A DNA stretch of 64,000 nt from Mariniflexile sp. AS56 (GTDB lineage Bacteria > Bacteroidota > Bacteroidia > Flavobacteriales > Flavobacteriaceae). The notes under the pieces were generated by a model. It saw nothing but the letters and a program-made list of their open reading frames with translations. It was not told the DNA's origin and did no database searches. Position 1 is the first letter of the stretch, and every line of letters begins with the position of its first letter. The stretch covers positions 248,001 to 312,000 of the forward strand of contig NZ_JAUPED010000002.1 of assembly GCF_030552475.1 (NCBI RefSeq), written 5' to 3'. Below, one piece after another: positions 53,050-61,941 of the stretch. The translations under genes and the position numbers were made by a program.

Positions 53050-53718
53050 TTAATGTTTTTTCTTTTTGTATTTTTTCATTTTTCCATCATGCTTGTAGTA
53101 GTAATGGTCATCTTTTTTGTAATGATGATCATCTTTGTCATTATAATGGTGTCCTTTACTTTTAGAGTGATCTATGCTACAAGAAGCTGTTCCGCACATG
53201 TTGCAGTTTGTATTATAGCTGTTTACATGACCGTGCATGGTTAATATTTCACCTCTGTGACTGTAGTTTAAGTACAAACCGCCAACTTGCATTAACAATC
53301 CATTCCCGCGATTGTAGTCAATATAGATATTACCAGCTCGTGTAATTTTACCATAACGATCATAATTTAAATTTACGTTTCCAATACGTCTTACGGTTCC
53401 GTCACGATCTCTATCAATTGATACACCTCTATTAAGATTATTAGAGCTGTATTGTACTGAAGCGTTTCGACCAGTGTAGCTTACATTAATAGAGTTTCTT
53501 CTAGAATTACTATCAGAATAATTGTTTCTAACATTGGTGTTAAAATCGAAACTACCATCAGGGAATATTAAAAATTCCACGTCGTGCTCTATAAATACAA
53601 TAGGTTGCGTATAGCTATTCCTGTATGTAGCGTCGTTGTTGTTATCGTTTGAATTTGTTGCTGATGCTGTTGTTAATGCCATTAACAAACCTGCAATTAA
53701 AAATACTGTTCTTTTCAT
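53050..53718 (-). CDS. secreted YG/VG-repeat protein with His/Lys-rich tail
   Basis: A 222-residue exported protein: signal peptide (KRTVFLIAGLLMALTTASA), then the same domain as the gene at 49367-50554 (FIEHDVEFLIFPDGSFDFN, YDRYGKITRAGNIYIDYN, MQVGGLYLNYSHRGEI). The C-terminal 60 residues differ: a cysteine cluster CNMCGTASC is followed by a tail very rich in His, Lys, Asp and Tyr ending in KKKKH. The tail could bind metals or polyanions. A sigma-54-like promoter lies about 65-80 bases upstream. Function unknown. Confidence 0.75.
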   Translation of the reverse strand: MKRTVFLIAGLLMALTTASATNSNDNNNDATYRNSYTQPIVFIEHDVEFLIFPDGSFDFNTNVRNNYSDSNSRRNSINVSYTGRNASVQYSSNNLNRGVSIDRDRDGTVRRIGNVNLNYDRYGKITRAGNIYIDYNRGNGLLMQVGGLYLNYSHRGEILTMHGHVNSYNTNCNMCGTASCSIDHSKSKGHHYNDKDDHHYKKDDHYYYKHDGKMKKYKKKKH

Positions 53719-53782
53719 AGTTCAAATATTTGAGATGTTGCCTACTCTTTAGCTTTTCGGCTCTCGCTGTTGCAATGTACAT

Positions 53783-53799
53783 TTCAATTTGCGTGCCAA
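53783..53799 (-). promoter_or_regulatory. sigma-54-like promoter of the His/Lys-tailed protein gene
   Basis: The minus strand reads TTGGCACG-CAAA-TTGAA, close to TGGCACR-N4-TTGCW with GG and the -12 dinucleotide ten bases apart; the -12 GC is GA. The predicted start lies about 54 bases before the ATG. A nine-base inverted repeat CAAACAACT/AGTTGTTTG (53805-53829) sits directly upstream and could bind a protein. Confidence 0.6.
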
Positions 53800-53804
53800 A
53801 AATT

Positions 53805-53829
53805 CAAACAACTAAAGGTCAGTTGTTTG
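53805..53829. promoter_or_regulatory. inverted repeat next to the sigma-54-like element
   Basis: CAAACAACT (53805-53813), a seven-base spacer, AGTTGTTTG (53821-53829): perfect nine-base arms, located just upstream of the -24 box. It might be an activator site or part of a small hairpin. Confidence 0.35.
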
Positions 53830-53915
53830 TGATTTATAATGTTTTGAAGTATGAAGTATTTTTATTTTGGGGGCCTTTGTTTTAATGAAAATAGCGGTCA
53901 AAAGGAGCTTAGTTA

Positions 53916-56699
53916 TTAAAGCTTATCTGCTAAATATTTTCCTGTTTCAGAACTTTTAATTTTGATAATATCTTCTGGAGTTCCTTTAGCGACTAGGTTT
54001 CCGCCAGTTTCCCCTCCACTGGGACCTAAATCAATAATATAATCGGCACATTTAATTAGGTCTATATTATGTTCTACAACTATAATGGAATGTCCTTTTT
54101 CAATTAGGGCATTAAAAGATTTTAATAGTTTTTGAATATCATGAAAGTGCAAACCTGTTGTTGGTTCATCAAAAATAAAGAGAGCTTTATCTTTATTAGT
54201 GCCTTTCCCTAAAAAGGAAGCTAGTTTAATACGTTGTGCTTCACCACCAGAAAGGGTAGAAGAGCTTTGACCTAAAGTAACATAACCTAAGCCAACATCT
54301 TGCAAAGGTTGTAGTTTGTTTTTTATTTTAGTTTGCTCGTTGGCTTCAAAAAAAGTAATGGCATCGTCTATGGTTAAGTTTAAAATGTCATCAATATTTT
54401 TGTTCGCAAAAGTTACTTCTAAAACCTCTTTTTTAAAGCGTTTTCCTTTACAAGTTTCACATTCTAAATGCACATCGGCCATGAATTGCATTTCAATGGT
54501 TACTTCACCTTCGCCTTTACAAGTCTCACAACGTCCGCCATCTACATTAAAAGAAAAGTGTTTTGCTTGGTAGTTACGTATGTTGCTTAGTTTTTGATTT
54601 GAAAACAAAGCTCGAATATCATCATAAGCTTTAATATAAGTCACCGGGTTGGATCGTGACGACCTTCCTATAGGGTTTTGATCGACGAATTCAATGTGTT
54701 TTATATTGCTGTAATTACCTTCTAAAGTGGTGAATTGTCCGGGTTTGTCCGAGAAATCTGTAAGTTTTTTTTGAATCGCTGGAAACAATATTTTTTTAAT
54801 TAACGTACTTTTTCCACTCCCAGAAACACCTGTAATAACAGTAAGCATACCGAGAGGAAAACGAACATCGATGTTTTTGAGGTTGTTTTCGCGAGCTCCT
54901 AAGATATCAATATAATACTTTGATGTTCTACGGGTTTTTGGTACTTCAATTTTTAGAGTTTCATTTAAGTATTGCGCTGTTAAGGAATTTGAAGCTAAAA
55001 TATCTTCATAGGTGCCTTGAGCGACCAATTCGCCACCAAAAGTCCCTGCTTCTGGACCAATATCAATAATAGTATCGGCAGCTTTCATAATGTCTTCATC
55101 GTGCTCAACTACAATAACGGTGTTTCCTAAATCACGTAATTGTTTTAAAACAACGATGAGGCGCTCGGTGTCTTTGGGGTGTAAACCGATACTAGGCTCG
55201 TCTAAAATGTACATAGAGCCTACTAAGCTACTTCCTAAGGAGGTTGCTAGATTGATACGCTGGCTTTCCCCGCCCGATAAAGTATTGGACCTTCTGTTCA
55301 GCGTTAAATAGTCTAACCCCACGTTGGCTAGAAATAATAAACGGTTATTAATTTCTTTTAAAAGCCTATTTGCTATTTGTGTATCGTAATCGTTTAGTTC
55401 TAATTGGTTGAAAAAGTTCGCTAACTTGTTTAAAGGCATTTCAACTAAATCGGTAATAGTTGCATTTCCAATTTTAACATAGTTGGCTTCTACGCGTAAG
55501 CGCTTGCCGTTACAGGTTTTGCATTTGGTTTTTCCGCGGTAACGCGACAACATGACGCGGTTTTGAATTTTATAAGCCTTAGATTCTAATTCGGTAAAAA
55601 ATGAATTTAAGCCTTCAAAATGCTGGTTGCCATTCCAAATAAGTTGTTTTTGTGTGTTGCTTAACTGAAAATAGGGTTTATGAATTGGGAATTCGAATTT
55701 ATGAGAATTGTTAACCAATTGGTCTCTGTACCAACTCATACTCTCACCACGCCAAGGGAAAATAGCGTTTTCATATACTGAAAGCGCTGTATTGGGGATA
55801 ACTAAATCATCATCAATTCCAACAATATCTCCATAGCCTTCACATTTAGGGCAGGCGCCATAGGGGTTATTAAAACTGAATAAATGAACATTTGGCTCTA
55901 AAAAATTAATGCCATCCATGTCAAATTTATTACTAAAAAAACGTTCTTTATTATCGCTTAAGGTTTCAATAGTACAATCGCCCTTACCTTCAAAAAAAGC
56001 AGTTTGAATAGCGTCTGCAAGTCTGTTTTGAAAATCTTCATCGTCTTTGTAGATAATACGATCTACAACCAATAAGATGTTGTCTTCTTTGTTTAGAGTG
56101 TCAACGTTGTCAATTCGAACAACGTCCTTGTTTACTTTTATTCTTGCGTAACCTTGTTGATGTAGGGCTTTAAGTTTGTCTTCTATAGTGCGTCCTTCTT
56201 CTACATGAATAGGAGCGAGGAGCAGTAGTTTTTCGCCTTCTGTAAATGTTTTTAAATAGTTTAAAACATCTGAAACGGTGTCTTTTTTCACTTCCAAACC
56301 AGAAACAGGTGAATAGGTTTTTCCTACTCTAGCAAATAATAGTTTTAAGTAATCATAAATTTCTGTAGTAGTCCCAACGGTTGATCGTGGGTTGGTAGAG
56401 TTCACTTTTTGTTCTATAGCAATGGCAGGAGCAATACCTTTTATATAGTCGACCTTGGGCTTGTTTAATCGTCCTAAAAATTGGCGCGCATAACTTGATA
56501 AGCTTTCTACATAGCGCCTTTGCCCCTCTGCATATAAAGTATCAAAAGCTAAACTGGATTTACCAGAACCCGACAAACCTGTAATTACGACTAATTTATT
56601 TCTGGGTATAACGACATCAATGTTTTTTAAGTTGTGCAGTTTAGCACCTTTAATAATGATGTTTTCTTTCGGGTTTACTTCGGAAATATTAGTAGTCAT
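53916..56699 (-). CDS. uvrA: excinuclease ABC subunit A
   Basis: A 927-residue damage-recognition ATPase of nucleotide excision repair. Two ABC cassettes are present: Walker [21 protein letters not shown] and [13 protein letters not shown]; signatures [12 protein letters not shown] and [12 protein letters not shown]. Zinc motifs [17 protein letters not shown] and [16 protein letters not shown] with CETCKGKRF are intact. The N-terminal [20 protein letters not shown] start is standard. Flavobacteria often hold a second uvrA paralogue, so this may be one of two. Single gene here. Confidence 0.96.
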   Translation of the reverse strand: MTTNISEVNPKENIIIKGAKLHNLKNIDVVIPRNKLVVITGLSGSGKSSLAFDTLYAEGQRRYVESLSSYARQFLGRLNKPKVDYIKGIAPAIAIEQKVNSTNPRSTVGTTTEIYDYLKLLFARVGKTYSPVSGLEVKKDTVSDVLNYLKTFTEGEKLLLLAPIHVEEGRTIEDKLKALHQQGYARIKVNKDVVRIDNVDTLNKEDNILLVVDRIIYKDDEDFQNRLADAIQTAFFEGKGDCTIETLSDNKERFFSNKFDMDGINFLEPNVHLFSFNNPYGACPKCEGYGDIVGIDDDLVIPNTALSVYENAIFPWRGESMSWYRDQLVNNSHKFEFPIHKPYFQLSNTQKQLIWNGNQHFEGLNSFFTELESKAYKIQNRVMLSRYRGKTKCKTCNGKRLRVEANYVKIGNATITDLVEMPLNKLANFFNQLELNDYDTQIANRLLKEINNRLLFLANVGLDYLTLNRRSNTLSGGESQRINLATSLGSSLVGSMYILDEPSIGLHPKDTERLIVVLKQLRDLGNTVIVVEHDEDIMKAADTIIDIGPEAGTFGGELVAQGTYEDILASNSLTAQYLNETLKIEVPKTRRTSKYYIDILGARENNLKNIDVRFPLGMLTVITGVSGSGKSTLIKKILFPAIQKKLTDFSDKPGQFTTLEGNYSNIKHIEFVDQNPIGRSSRSNPVTYIKAYDDIRALFSNQKLSNIRNYQAKHFSFNVDGGRCETCKGEGEVTIEMQFMADVHLECETCKGKRFKKEVLEVTFANKNIDDILNLTIDDAITFFEANEQTKIKNKLQPLQDVGLGYVTLGQSSSTLSGGEAQRIKLASFLGKGTNKDKALFIFDEPTTGLHFHDIQKLLKSFNALIEKGHSIIVVEHNIDLIKCADYIIDLGPSGGETGGNLVAKGTPEDIIKIKSSETGKYLADKL

Positions 56700-56796
56700 A
56701 CGCTTTTAAAGGAATAATTTCGCAAAGATACTATAAGTATGGCAAGCTAAAAAATGCATAATACTTTAAATAAAAGTTAAAAAAACAGATTAAATC

Positions 56797-56828
56797 TTGT
56801 TTTTTTGGAATGATAATAGTTATATTTG
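56797..56828 (+). promoter_or_regulatory. promoter of the ECF sigma factor gene
   Basis: TTG (56797-56799), a 21-base spacer, and TATATTTG (56821-56828), matching TTG-N19-TAnnTTTG with two extra spacer bases. It gives a leader of about 100 bases before the ATG at 56936. Confidence 0.45.
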
Positions 56829-56873
56829 ATTCTATTAATCAATATTTTAAATAACTCTCGCCTATAGCAGAAC

Positions 56874-56931
56874 ATTACTTTTAACCCAAAAACCCCAAGC
56901 AGAGAACTTTTTTCTATGCACTAAAAGTAAT
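56874..56931 (+). promoter_or_regulatory. leader hairpin ending next to the sigma factor start codon
   Basis: ATTACTTTTA (56874-56883) pairs perfectly with TAAAAGTAAT (56922-56931) across a 38-base loop. The right arm ends five bases before the ATG at 56936. If formed, the stem would bury the ribosome landing zone, so it may control translation. Confidence 0.4.
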
Positions 56932-56935
56932 AATT

Positions 56936-57520
56936 ATGCAACACGAACTTATACAAGACGCTACGCTAGTTAGCAATTATATTAAAGGTGATGAAGGTGC
57001 CTTAGAAACTCTTATTTACAGGCACAAACAAAGAATTTACAGTTTTATTTACTCGAAAGTTTATGATAGAGATGTGGCTGAAGATATTTTTCAGGACACT
57101 TTTATTAAAGTAATTCGTACCCTAAAACGTGGAGCTTATAATGAAGAAGGTAAGTTTTTACCTTGGGTCATGCGTATTTCTCATAATTTGGTGATTGATT
57201 TTTTTAGAAAAAACAACAGAATGCCAAAATTTGATAATACAGATGAATTTAATATTTTCAACGTATTAAGTGATAGTAGTTTAAATGCTGAAAACAGCCT
57301 GATTAAAGAGCAGGTAGAAACAGATGTAAGACGTTTGGTTGAAGAGTTGCCCGCAGACCAAAAAGAAGTATTGCTAATGCGTATTTATGAGGATTTAAGT
57401 TTTAAAGAAATCTCAGACAAAACAGGTGTTAGTATCAATACAGCCTTAGGACGTATGCGTTATGCCTTAATAAACTTAAGAAAAATCATAGACAAGCATC
57501 ATATAATTTTAACGAATTAG
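56936..57520 (+). CDS. ECF-type RNA polymerase sigma factor
   Basis: A 194-residue sigma-70-family protein lacking regions 1 and 3. Region 2 reads LIYRHKQRIYSFIYSKVYDR, then VAEDIFQDTFIKVIRTL, and region 4 is LPADQKEVLLMRIYEDLSFK followed by EISDKTGVSINTALGRMRYA. No anti-sigma factor with a membrane helix is adjacent; instead a 48-residue protein follows 57 bases later. Its regulon is unknown. Confidence 0.92.
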   Translation: MQHELIQDATLVSNYIKGDEGALETLIYRHKQRIYSFIYSKVYDRDVAEDIFQDTFIKVIRTLKRGAYNEEGKFLPWVMRISHNLVIDFFRKNNRMPKFDNTDEFNIFNVLSDSSLNAENSLIKEQVETDVRRLVEELPADQKEVLLMRIYEDLSFKEISDKTGVSINTALGRMRYALINLRKIIDKHHIILTN

Positions 57521-57577
57521 TACAATAAAGTAAATTTAGTTGCGTTAATAACTTGAATTCACCCTTAAATTATTAAA

Positions 57578-57724
57578 ATGGCAAAAATTTACTCTGAAAA
57601 TTCTATTAAAAAATTGAACGAACTTGAACCGAGAGAAGAAACGGTTAATTTAATTTTAAATTACTCTAAAGCTTTAAGTGTTATTACTTGTAAAAACATG
57701 AAGTTTGAAGCGCTTCTAAACTGA
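57578..57724 (+). CDS. 48-residue protein downstream of the sigma factor
   Basis: A short gene: ATG at 57578, TGA at 57722-57724. The product is soluble and helical in appearance (IKKLNELEPREETVNLILNY, then SKALSVITCKNMKFEALLN), without membrane segment or export signal. It lies between the ECF sigma gene and a terminator, so it is probably on the same transcript. I recall close homologues in the same place in other flavobacteria, which would make it a conserved partner, perhaps a regulator of the sigma factor. Function is not known. Confidence 0.7.
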   Translation: MAKIYSENSIKKLNELEPREETVNLILNYSKALSVITCKNMKFEALLN

Positions 57725-57729
57725 GTCGT

Positions 57730-57768
57730 AAAAAGCCCTAATAACTATTTTATTTATTAGGGCTTTTT
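57730..57768. terminator. bidirectional rho-independent terminator
   Basis: AAAAAGCCCTAATAA (57730-57744) pairs with TTATTAGGGCTTTTT (57754-57768). It serves the sigma factor unit on the plus strand, and its right half overlaps the last codons of the minus-strand endonuclease III gene. Confidence 0.9.
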
Positions 57769-58415
57769 AATTTATAATAATCATCAATTACAGTTTGTCT
57801 ACCAATCGTTTTTGTGATGATGTCTTTTTCTAAATCCCAACCACGTGCGGGCGAATACTGTCTACCGTACCAAATAATTTGTAGATGCAAGTCGTTCCAA
57901 AGTTCTTCAGGAAATAATCGTTTAGCATCTTTTTCTGTTTGTACTACGTTTTTTCCGTTTGTTAAGTTCCAGCGATACATAAGTCTATGGATATGTGTGT
58001 CTACAGGGAAGGCGGGAACGCCAAAAGCTTGCGACATAACCACGCTTGCCGTTTTATGTCCCACCGCAGGGAAGGTTTCTAAAGTTTCAAAACTCTGTGG
58101 AACGATACCGTCATATTTTTCAATTAATATTTTTGAAAGTCCATGAATGCCTTTGCTTTTCATGGGTGATAACCCCACTGGTTTTATGATTTCTCGAATT
58201 TCTTCCACAGAAAGTTTAACCATATCATACGGATTATCAGCTTTCTCAAATAATAAAGGTGTGATTTGATTCACGCGAACATCGGTGCTTTGTGCAGACA
58301 TTAAAACCGCTATTAGTAAGGTGTAAGGGTCTTTATGGTCTAACGGAATGGGTATGGTTGGGTATAATTCTTTAAGCGTATTTATAACGAATTCTACCTT
58401 ATTTTCCTTTGTCAT
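57750..58415 (-). CDS. nth: endonuclease III homologue without cysteines
   Basis: A 221-residue HhH-GPD DNA glycosylase/AP lyase for oxidised pyrimidines. The helix-hairpin-helix is LETFPAVGHKTASVVMS with catalytic Lys121, and the catalytic aspartate is Asp139 in FPVDTHIHR. The C-terminal region (IIWYGRQYSPARGWDLEKDI) has none of the four cysteines that hold the [4Fe-4S] cluster in E. coli Nth; in fact the whole protein has no cysteine. It is thus a cluster-free variant. Divergent from bcp with 32 bases between the start codons. Confidence 0.9.
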   Translation of the reverse strand: MTKENKVEFVINTLKELYPTIPIPLDHKDPYTLLIAVLMSAQSTDVRVNQITPLLFEKADNPYDMVKLSVEEIREIIKPVGLSPMKSKGIHGLSKILIEKYDGIVPQSFETLETFPAVGHKTASVVMSQAFGVPAFPVDTHIHRLMYRWNLTNGKNVVQTEKDAKRLFPEELWNDLHLQIIWYGRQYSPARGWDLEKDIITKTIGRQTVIDDYYKLKSPNK

Positions 58416-58419
58416 GTTG

Positions 58420-58427
58420 TATTTTTG
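58420..58427 (+). promoter_or_regulatory. probable -7 element of bcp
   Basis: TATTTTTG matches TAnnTTTG, 20 bases before the bcp ATG at 58448 and within the 32-base gap to nth. A -33 element would fall inside the nth coding sequence and is not clear. Confidence 0.4.
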
Positions 58428-58447
58428 TAGAAACCAAAGTTACTATT

Positions 58448-58900
58448 ATGAATACATTAAAACAAGGAGACCAAGTGCCAAATTTCGAGGTGTTTGATGA
58501 ACAAGGAAACGTTATTAAATTATCAGATTATAAAGGGAAGAAGTTAGTGGTATTCTTTTACCCAGCCGCAAGCACGCCTACATGTACCGTTGAAGCATGT
58601 AATTTACGAGATCATTATAAGGAATTAGCAGATGCTGGTTATGAAATATTGGGCGTTAGTGCTGATACACAGAAAAAACAATCCAATTTTAAGAATAAAC
58701 ATGAATTTCAATACCCTTTAATAGCAGATGTCGATAAGGTTATGATTAATACGTTTGGCGTTTGGGGACCTAAAAAATTCATGGGTCGCACGTATGATGG
58801 GATTCATCGTAAAACATTTGTCGTTAATGAGGCGGGAGTCGTAGATCGTGTGATTGATGCCGTAAAAGCAAAAATACATGCTTCTCAAATATTAGAATAA
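58448..58900 (+). CDS. bcp: peroxiredoxin Q / thioredoxin-dependent thiol peroxidase
   Basis: A 150-residue atypical 2-Cys peroxiredoxin. The peroxidatic and resolving cysteines are five residues apart in PTCTVEACNLRDHY, the PrxQ/BCP arrangement. FYPAASTPTCT carries the active-site Pro/Thr set, and FGVWGPKKFMGRTYDGIHRK is typical of the family. The ATG at 58448 is preferred over one at 58409, which would start inside nth. Cytosolic; reduces hydroperoxides with thioredoxin. Confidence 0.94.
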   Translation: MNTLKQGDQVPNFEVFDEQGNVIKLSDYKGKKLVVFFYPAASTPTCTVEACNLRDHYKELADAGYEILGVSADTQKKQSNFKNKHEFQYPLIADVDKVMINTFGVWGPKKFMGRTYDGIHRKTFVVNEAGVVDRVIDAVKAKIHASQILE

Positions 58901-58936
58901 AAAAAAGCCTTCTCAAATTTAAGAAGGCTTTTTAGT
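58901..58936. terminator. bidirectional rho-independent terminator
   Basis: AAAAAAGCCTTCT (58901-58913) pairs with AGAAGGCTTTTT (58922-58933), directly after the bcp stop and before the stop of the convergent unknown gene. Confidence 0.9.
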
Positions 58937-58938
58937 TT

Positions 58939-60411
58939 TTACTTAGTATATTTTTTTCGTTTAGGTAGTACCAAGGGTTTCCTGGTGTATCCAAACATTC
59001 GGTAATCTTTAATTAAATCGGCAATACCTTCTGGTACCATGTTTTCCCATCCGCGTTCACCATCGCTAATCTGATTTAAAATTTCTCTAGAGAAAATGGT
59101 TAAGCATTTCTCATCAAAATCTTTGATATCTATGACTTTCCCGTTGTATTTAAAGAATTTATATAATTCCTTCATACGTGGATATACTTTTAAGTTTTCG
59201 CTATTTGTTAATTGACCTGTTTCAATGTCAATCATAGGGTATAGGTAAACTTTTAAATCTTTAAAGAATAATTTACCAAAGGCTTCCAATATACCTCCAC
59301 TTAAATGTCGATAGTATTTTTCATCAAAAATATCAACCAAATTGCTAACTCCCATGGCAAGTCCCATACGTGCTTTTGAGTAGTTAGAAAAGTACTCGAC
59401 AACCTTGTAGTATTCCTGAAAGTTAGATATCATAACAGAGTGTCCTAGAGAACATAACAAATCTGCTCTGTCCATGAAATCCTGTTCGTCAATTTCTCCT
59501 TCAGCACGTAAGTTGGAAAGGGTTATTTCGAAAACAACCTCCGTGTTGTCTGGGTCTACTTTTTTCTCGGCAATAAACATTTTATATGCATTTTCATACA
59601 TATCCATATTTACTTGCGTTACCGGTCTGAAACTACCTCTAAAAGCTAAAATGTTTTTCTTGTAAAATATGCGTGCAGGTAATACGTTTTTTCCATCAGG
59701 ACCAAACATTACCGCATCGGTCATACCGTTTTTAACAAGTTGCAAACTCATTAAGCGATTATCAACATTCTTAAATAAAGGACCTGAGAAATTAACAGTA
59801 TCAATTTCTAATTGATCTTTATCTAAATGGTCGTATAAGTAGCGTAGTAATTTTTTAGGCTCGTTGTACTTGTAAAAAGCACCATAAATTAAGTTTGTAC
59901 CAATAACGCCAAGTGTTTCTTGTTGAAGTCTCGCGTCTGTTTCTTTAAAACGGATGTGTAAAAGAACCTCATTATACTCTTGGTTTGGTTCTATTTGGTA
60001 TTTAATTCCAATCCAGCCATGCCCCTTAAACTGTTTTGCAAAATCGATAGTTGTTACGGTGTTTGCAAAAGAAAAGAACATTTTATTAGGATAATCTTTT
60101 CGTGAAAGGCGTTTTTCAATAAGGTCAATCTCATGATTAAGCATTTTTCTCAAACGAGGCTCTGTTACATAACGGCCATCATCTTCAGCGCCATAAATAG
60201 CATCACTAAAAGCCTTATCGTAGGCTGACATTGCTTTTGCGATGGTTCCGGAGGCGCCACCAGCTCTAAAAAAATGTCGACTTGTTTCTTGTCCAGCTCC
60301 AATTTCTGCAAACGTACCGTAAATGTTTTCATTTAGGTTGATGCGGAGTGCTTTGGTTTTTAATGACGGAATTTCTTCAAATTCCCTATCTCCCTTTAAG
60401 GTAATTTCCAT
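58939..60411 (-). CDS. conserved flavobacterial protein of unknown function, 490 residues
   Basis: A cytosolic protein without signal peptide or clear membrane segment. Regions that look conserved: ETSRHFFRAGGASGTIAKAM near the start, DDGRYVTEPRLRKMLNHEID, FFSFANTVTTIDFAKQFKGH, and GERGWENMVPEGIADLIKDY near the C-terminus, followed by the basic end RKPLVLPKRKKYTK. I recall homologues labelled nicotinate-nucleotide adenylyltransferase, but I see no HxGH nucleotidyltransferase motif, so I treat that label as unsafe. Abundant charged and aromatic residues suggest an enzyme or binding protein. Confidence 0.72.
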   Translation of the reverse strand: MEITLKGDREFEEIPSLKTKALRINLNENIYGTFAEIGAGQETSRHFFRAGGASGTIAKAMSAYDKAFSDAIYGAEDDGRYVTEPRLRKMLNHEIDLIEKRLSRKDYPNKMFFSFANTVTTIDFAKQFKGHGWIGIKYQIEPNQEYNEVLLHIRFKETDARLQQETLGVIGTNLIYGAFYKYNEPKKLLRYLYDHLDKDQLEIDTVNFSGPLFKNVDNRLMSLQLVKNGMTDAVMFGPDGKNVLPARIFYKKNILAFRGSFRPVTQVNMDMYENAYKMFIAEKKVDPDNTEVVFEITLSNLRAEGEIDEQDFMDRADLLCSLGHSVMISNFQEYYKVVEYFSNYSKARMGLAMGVSNLVDIFDEKYYRHLSGGILEAFGKLFFKDLKVYLYPMIDIETGQLTNSENLKVYPRMKELYKFFKYNGKVIDIKDFDEKCLTIFSREILNQISDGERGWENMVPEGIADLIKDYRMFGYTRKPLVLPKRKKYTK

Positions 60412-60668
60412 GTTACTATTTGGGTTACTTAATTATGTTAAACAAAGGTATCAAATAATAGAAGCAAATAAAAAATTAACTCTAATTTTGTTGGTAGATT
60501 TGAATCCTTTTAGTGAACACATAAAATGATTCAATTATTTTCTTATTTCTATAAAATAGATACGCCTTAATTATTGATTATTGCAAATGTAGCTGTTTTT
60601 AATGATAATTATTTTTAGAAATAAGCGATTGGTTGAAAATAAATTAAAAAACAGTAAATACTAATTTT

Positions 60669-61430
60669 TTGAAAATAACATTTTTAGGAACTGGAACTTC
60701 GCAAGGCATTCCCATTATTGGGAGTACGCACCCTGTGTGTTTAAGTTCTAGCAAAAAAGATAAGCGGTTACGTGTTTCTGTGTTGATAGAGTGGAATGGT
60801 TTTACGTATGTTGTTGACTGTGGGCCAGATTTTAGATATCAAATGTTACGCGCCAACTGCACGAAACTGGATGGAATTTTGTTTACACATGAGCATTCCG
60901 ATCACACTTTAGGTTTAGACGACATTAGGCCTTTTTATTTTAGACAAGGAGATGTCTCTATTTACGCACATAAACGTGTTTTGAAATCGCTAAAAACAAG
61001 GTTCGATTATATTTTTGCTACAAAGAATAGGTATCCTGGTGCTCCGACAGTCATTACAAATCGGGTTAAAAATGAAGTTTTTACTATAAATAATCAAGAG
61101 GTGATTCCTGTGAATGGGAAGCATGGTAATTTACAAGTCTTTGGTTTTCGATTTAATGATTTTGCTTATTTAACCGATATGAAAACGGTGAAAGATAAGG
61201 AGGTTGAAAAAATTAAAAACGTAAAGGTGTTAGTGATTAATGCGTTAAGGGTTGAGCCGCATCAAACACATTTTAATTTAGAAGAAGCTCTTGAATTTAT
61301 AGATAAGGTAAGACCTGAAAAAGCCTATTTAACACATATTAGTCATATGCTAGGTTTTCATGATGATGTTGAAAAAGCATTGCCAGAAAACGTTTTTTTA
61401 GCTTATGATGGTTTACAGATAACAATTTAA
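60669..61430 (+). CDS. MBL-fold metallohydrolase, PhnP-like
   Basis: A 253-residue metallo-beta-lactamase-fold phosphodiesterase-like enzyme. The N-terminal KITFLGTGTSQGIPIIGS, metal motif THEHSDHTLGLDDIRPF and late HISHMLGFHDDVEKALP match the PhnP/RNase Z-like branch. It starts with TTG at 60669, since the family N-terminus follows at once and no nearer ATG exists. The substrate could be a cyclic phosphate or nucleotide. No phosphonate genes are nearby, so PhnP itself is unlikely. Confidence 0.87.
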   Translation: MKITFLGTGTSQGIPIIGSTHPVCLSSSKKDKRLRVSVLIEWNGFTYVVDCGPDFRYQMLRANCTKLDGILFTHEHSDHTLGLDDIRPFYFRQGDVSIYAHKRVLKSLKTRFDYIFATKNRYPGAPTVITNRVKNEVFTINNQEVIPVNGKHGNLQVFGFRFNDFAYLTDMKTVKDKEVEKIKNVKVLVINALRVEPHQTHFNLEEALEFIDKVRPEKAYLTHISHMLGFHDDVEKALPENVFLAYDGLQITI

Positions 61431-61440
61431 ATTTTACAAA

Positions 61441-61941
61441 ATGAAACAGAAAATTTTCATGTACTTATTCGTTTTTTCTATACTACTGATATTGTTTCAG
61501 TACGTAAACGCTAAACGTGTTTTTGCAGATATGGACCGTAAATTAGATGGCTACAAAACACAAGCAGAACGCTATAAAGATTCCGTAGCAGTTTTACAAA
61601 ATGAAAATTTAGATTTATCACATTTCAATTTTGAAAGAAATGAAGACGCTATAAGTTATTTTGAAAACAAGGGGTATAATGTAGCGGAATTGGTGCCTTT
61701 AATAAAAGATGAACTTTACAGATTGAATGAAGAAAAAGGCGAACACCCTATCATCCCTTATGCTTCAGAAGAAGGGAAGCGCATGATGATTAACACGGTG
61801 AAACTATTGAACCATAAATGGATCGTTGCCGATTTCTCAGACGGGCAGTATTGGGGTGAATTGTTTTTAACGTATCAAATTACAGAAGGCAAGCAACTAA
61901 AATTTAATTTGGTTGAATCGTTTCTGTACCCTTTTAATTAG
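61441..61941 (+). CDS. membrane-anchored protein of unknown function
   Basis: A 166-residue protein with an N-terminal anchor (KIFMYLFVFSILLILFQYV), a short coiled coil (DRKLDGYKTQAERYKDSVAV) and a C-terminal globular domain (INTVKLLNHKWIVADFSDGQ, then YWGELFLTYQITEGKQLKFN). It follows the MBL hydrolase by 10 bases and is probably co-transcribed with it. Homologues are uncharacterised as far as I know. Its stop overlaps the stop of the convergent gene by a few bases. Confidence 0.75.
   Translation: MKQKIFMYLFVFSILLILFQYVNAKRVFADMDRKLDGYKTQAERYKDSVAVLQNENLDLSHFNFERNEDAISYFENKGYNVAELVPLIKDELYRLNEEKGEHPIIPYASEEGKRMMINTVKLLNHKWIVADFSDGQYWGELFLTYQITEGKQLKFNLVESFLYPFN

Noticed and set aside
53053-53244. 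Hydrophobic plus-strand frame opposite the His/Lys tail
   Set aside because: Antisense of His/Lys codons reads as Met/Val/Phe; the signal-peptide-bearing minus-strand frame is the real gene.
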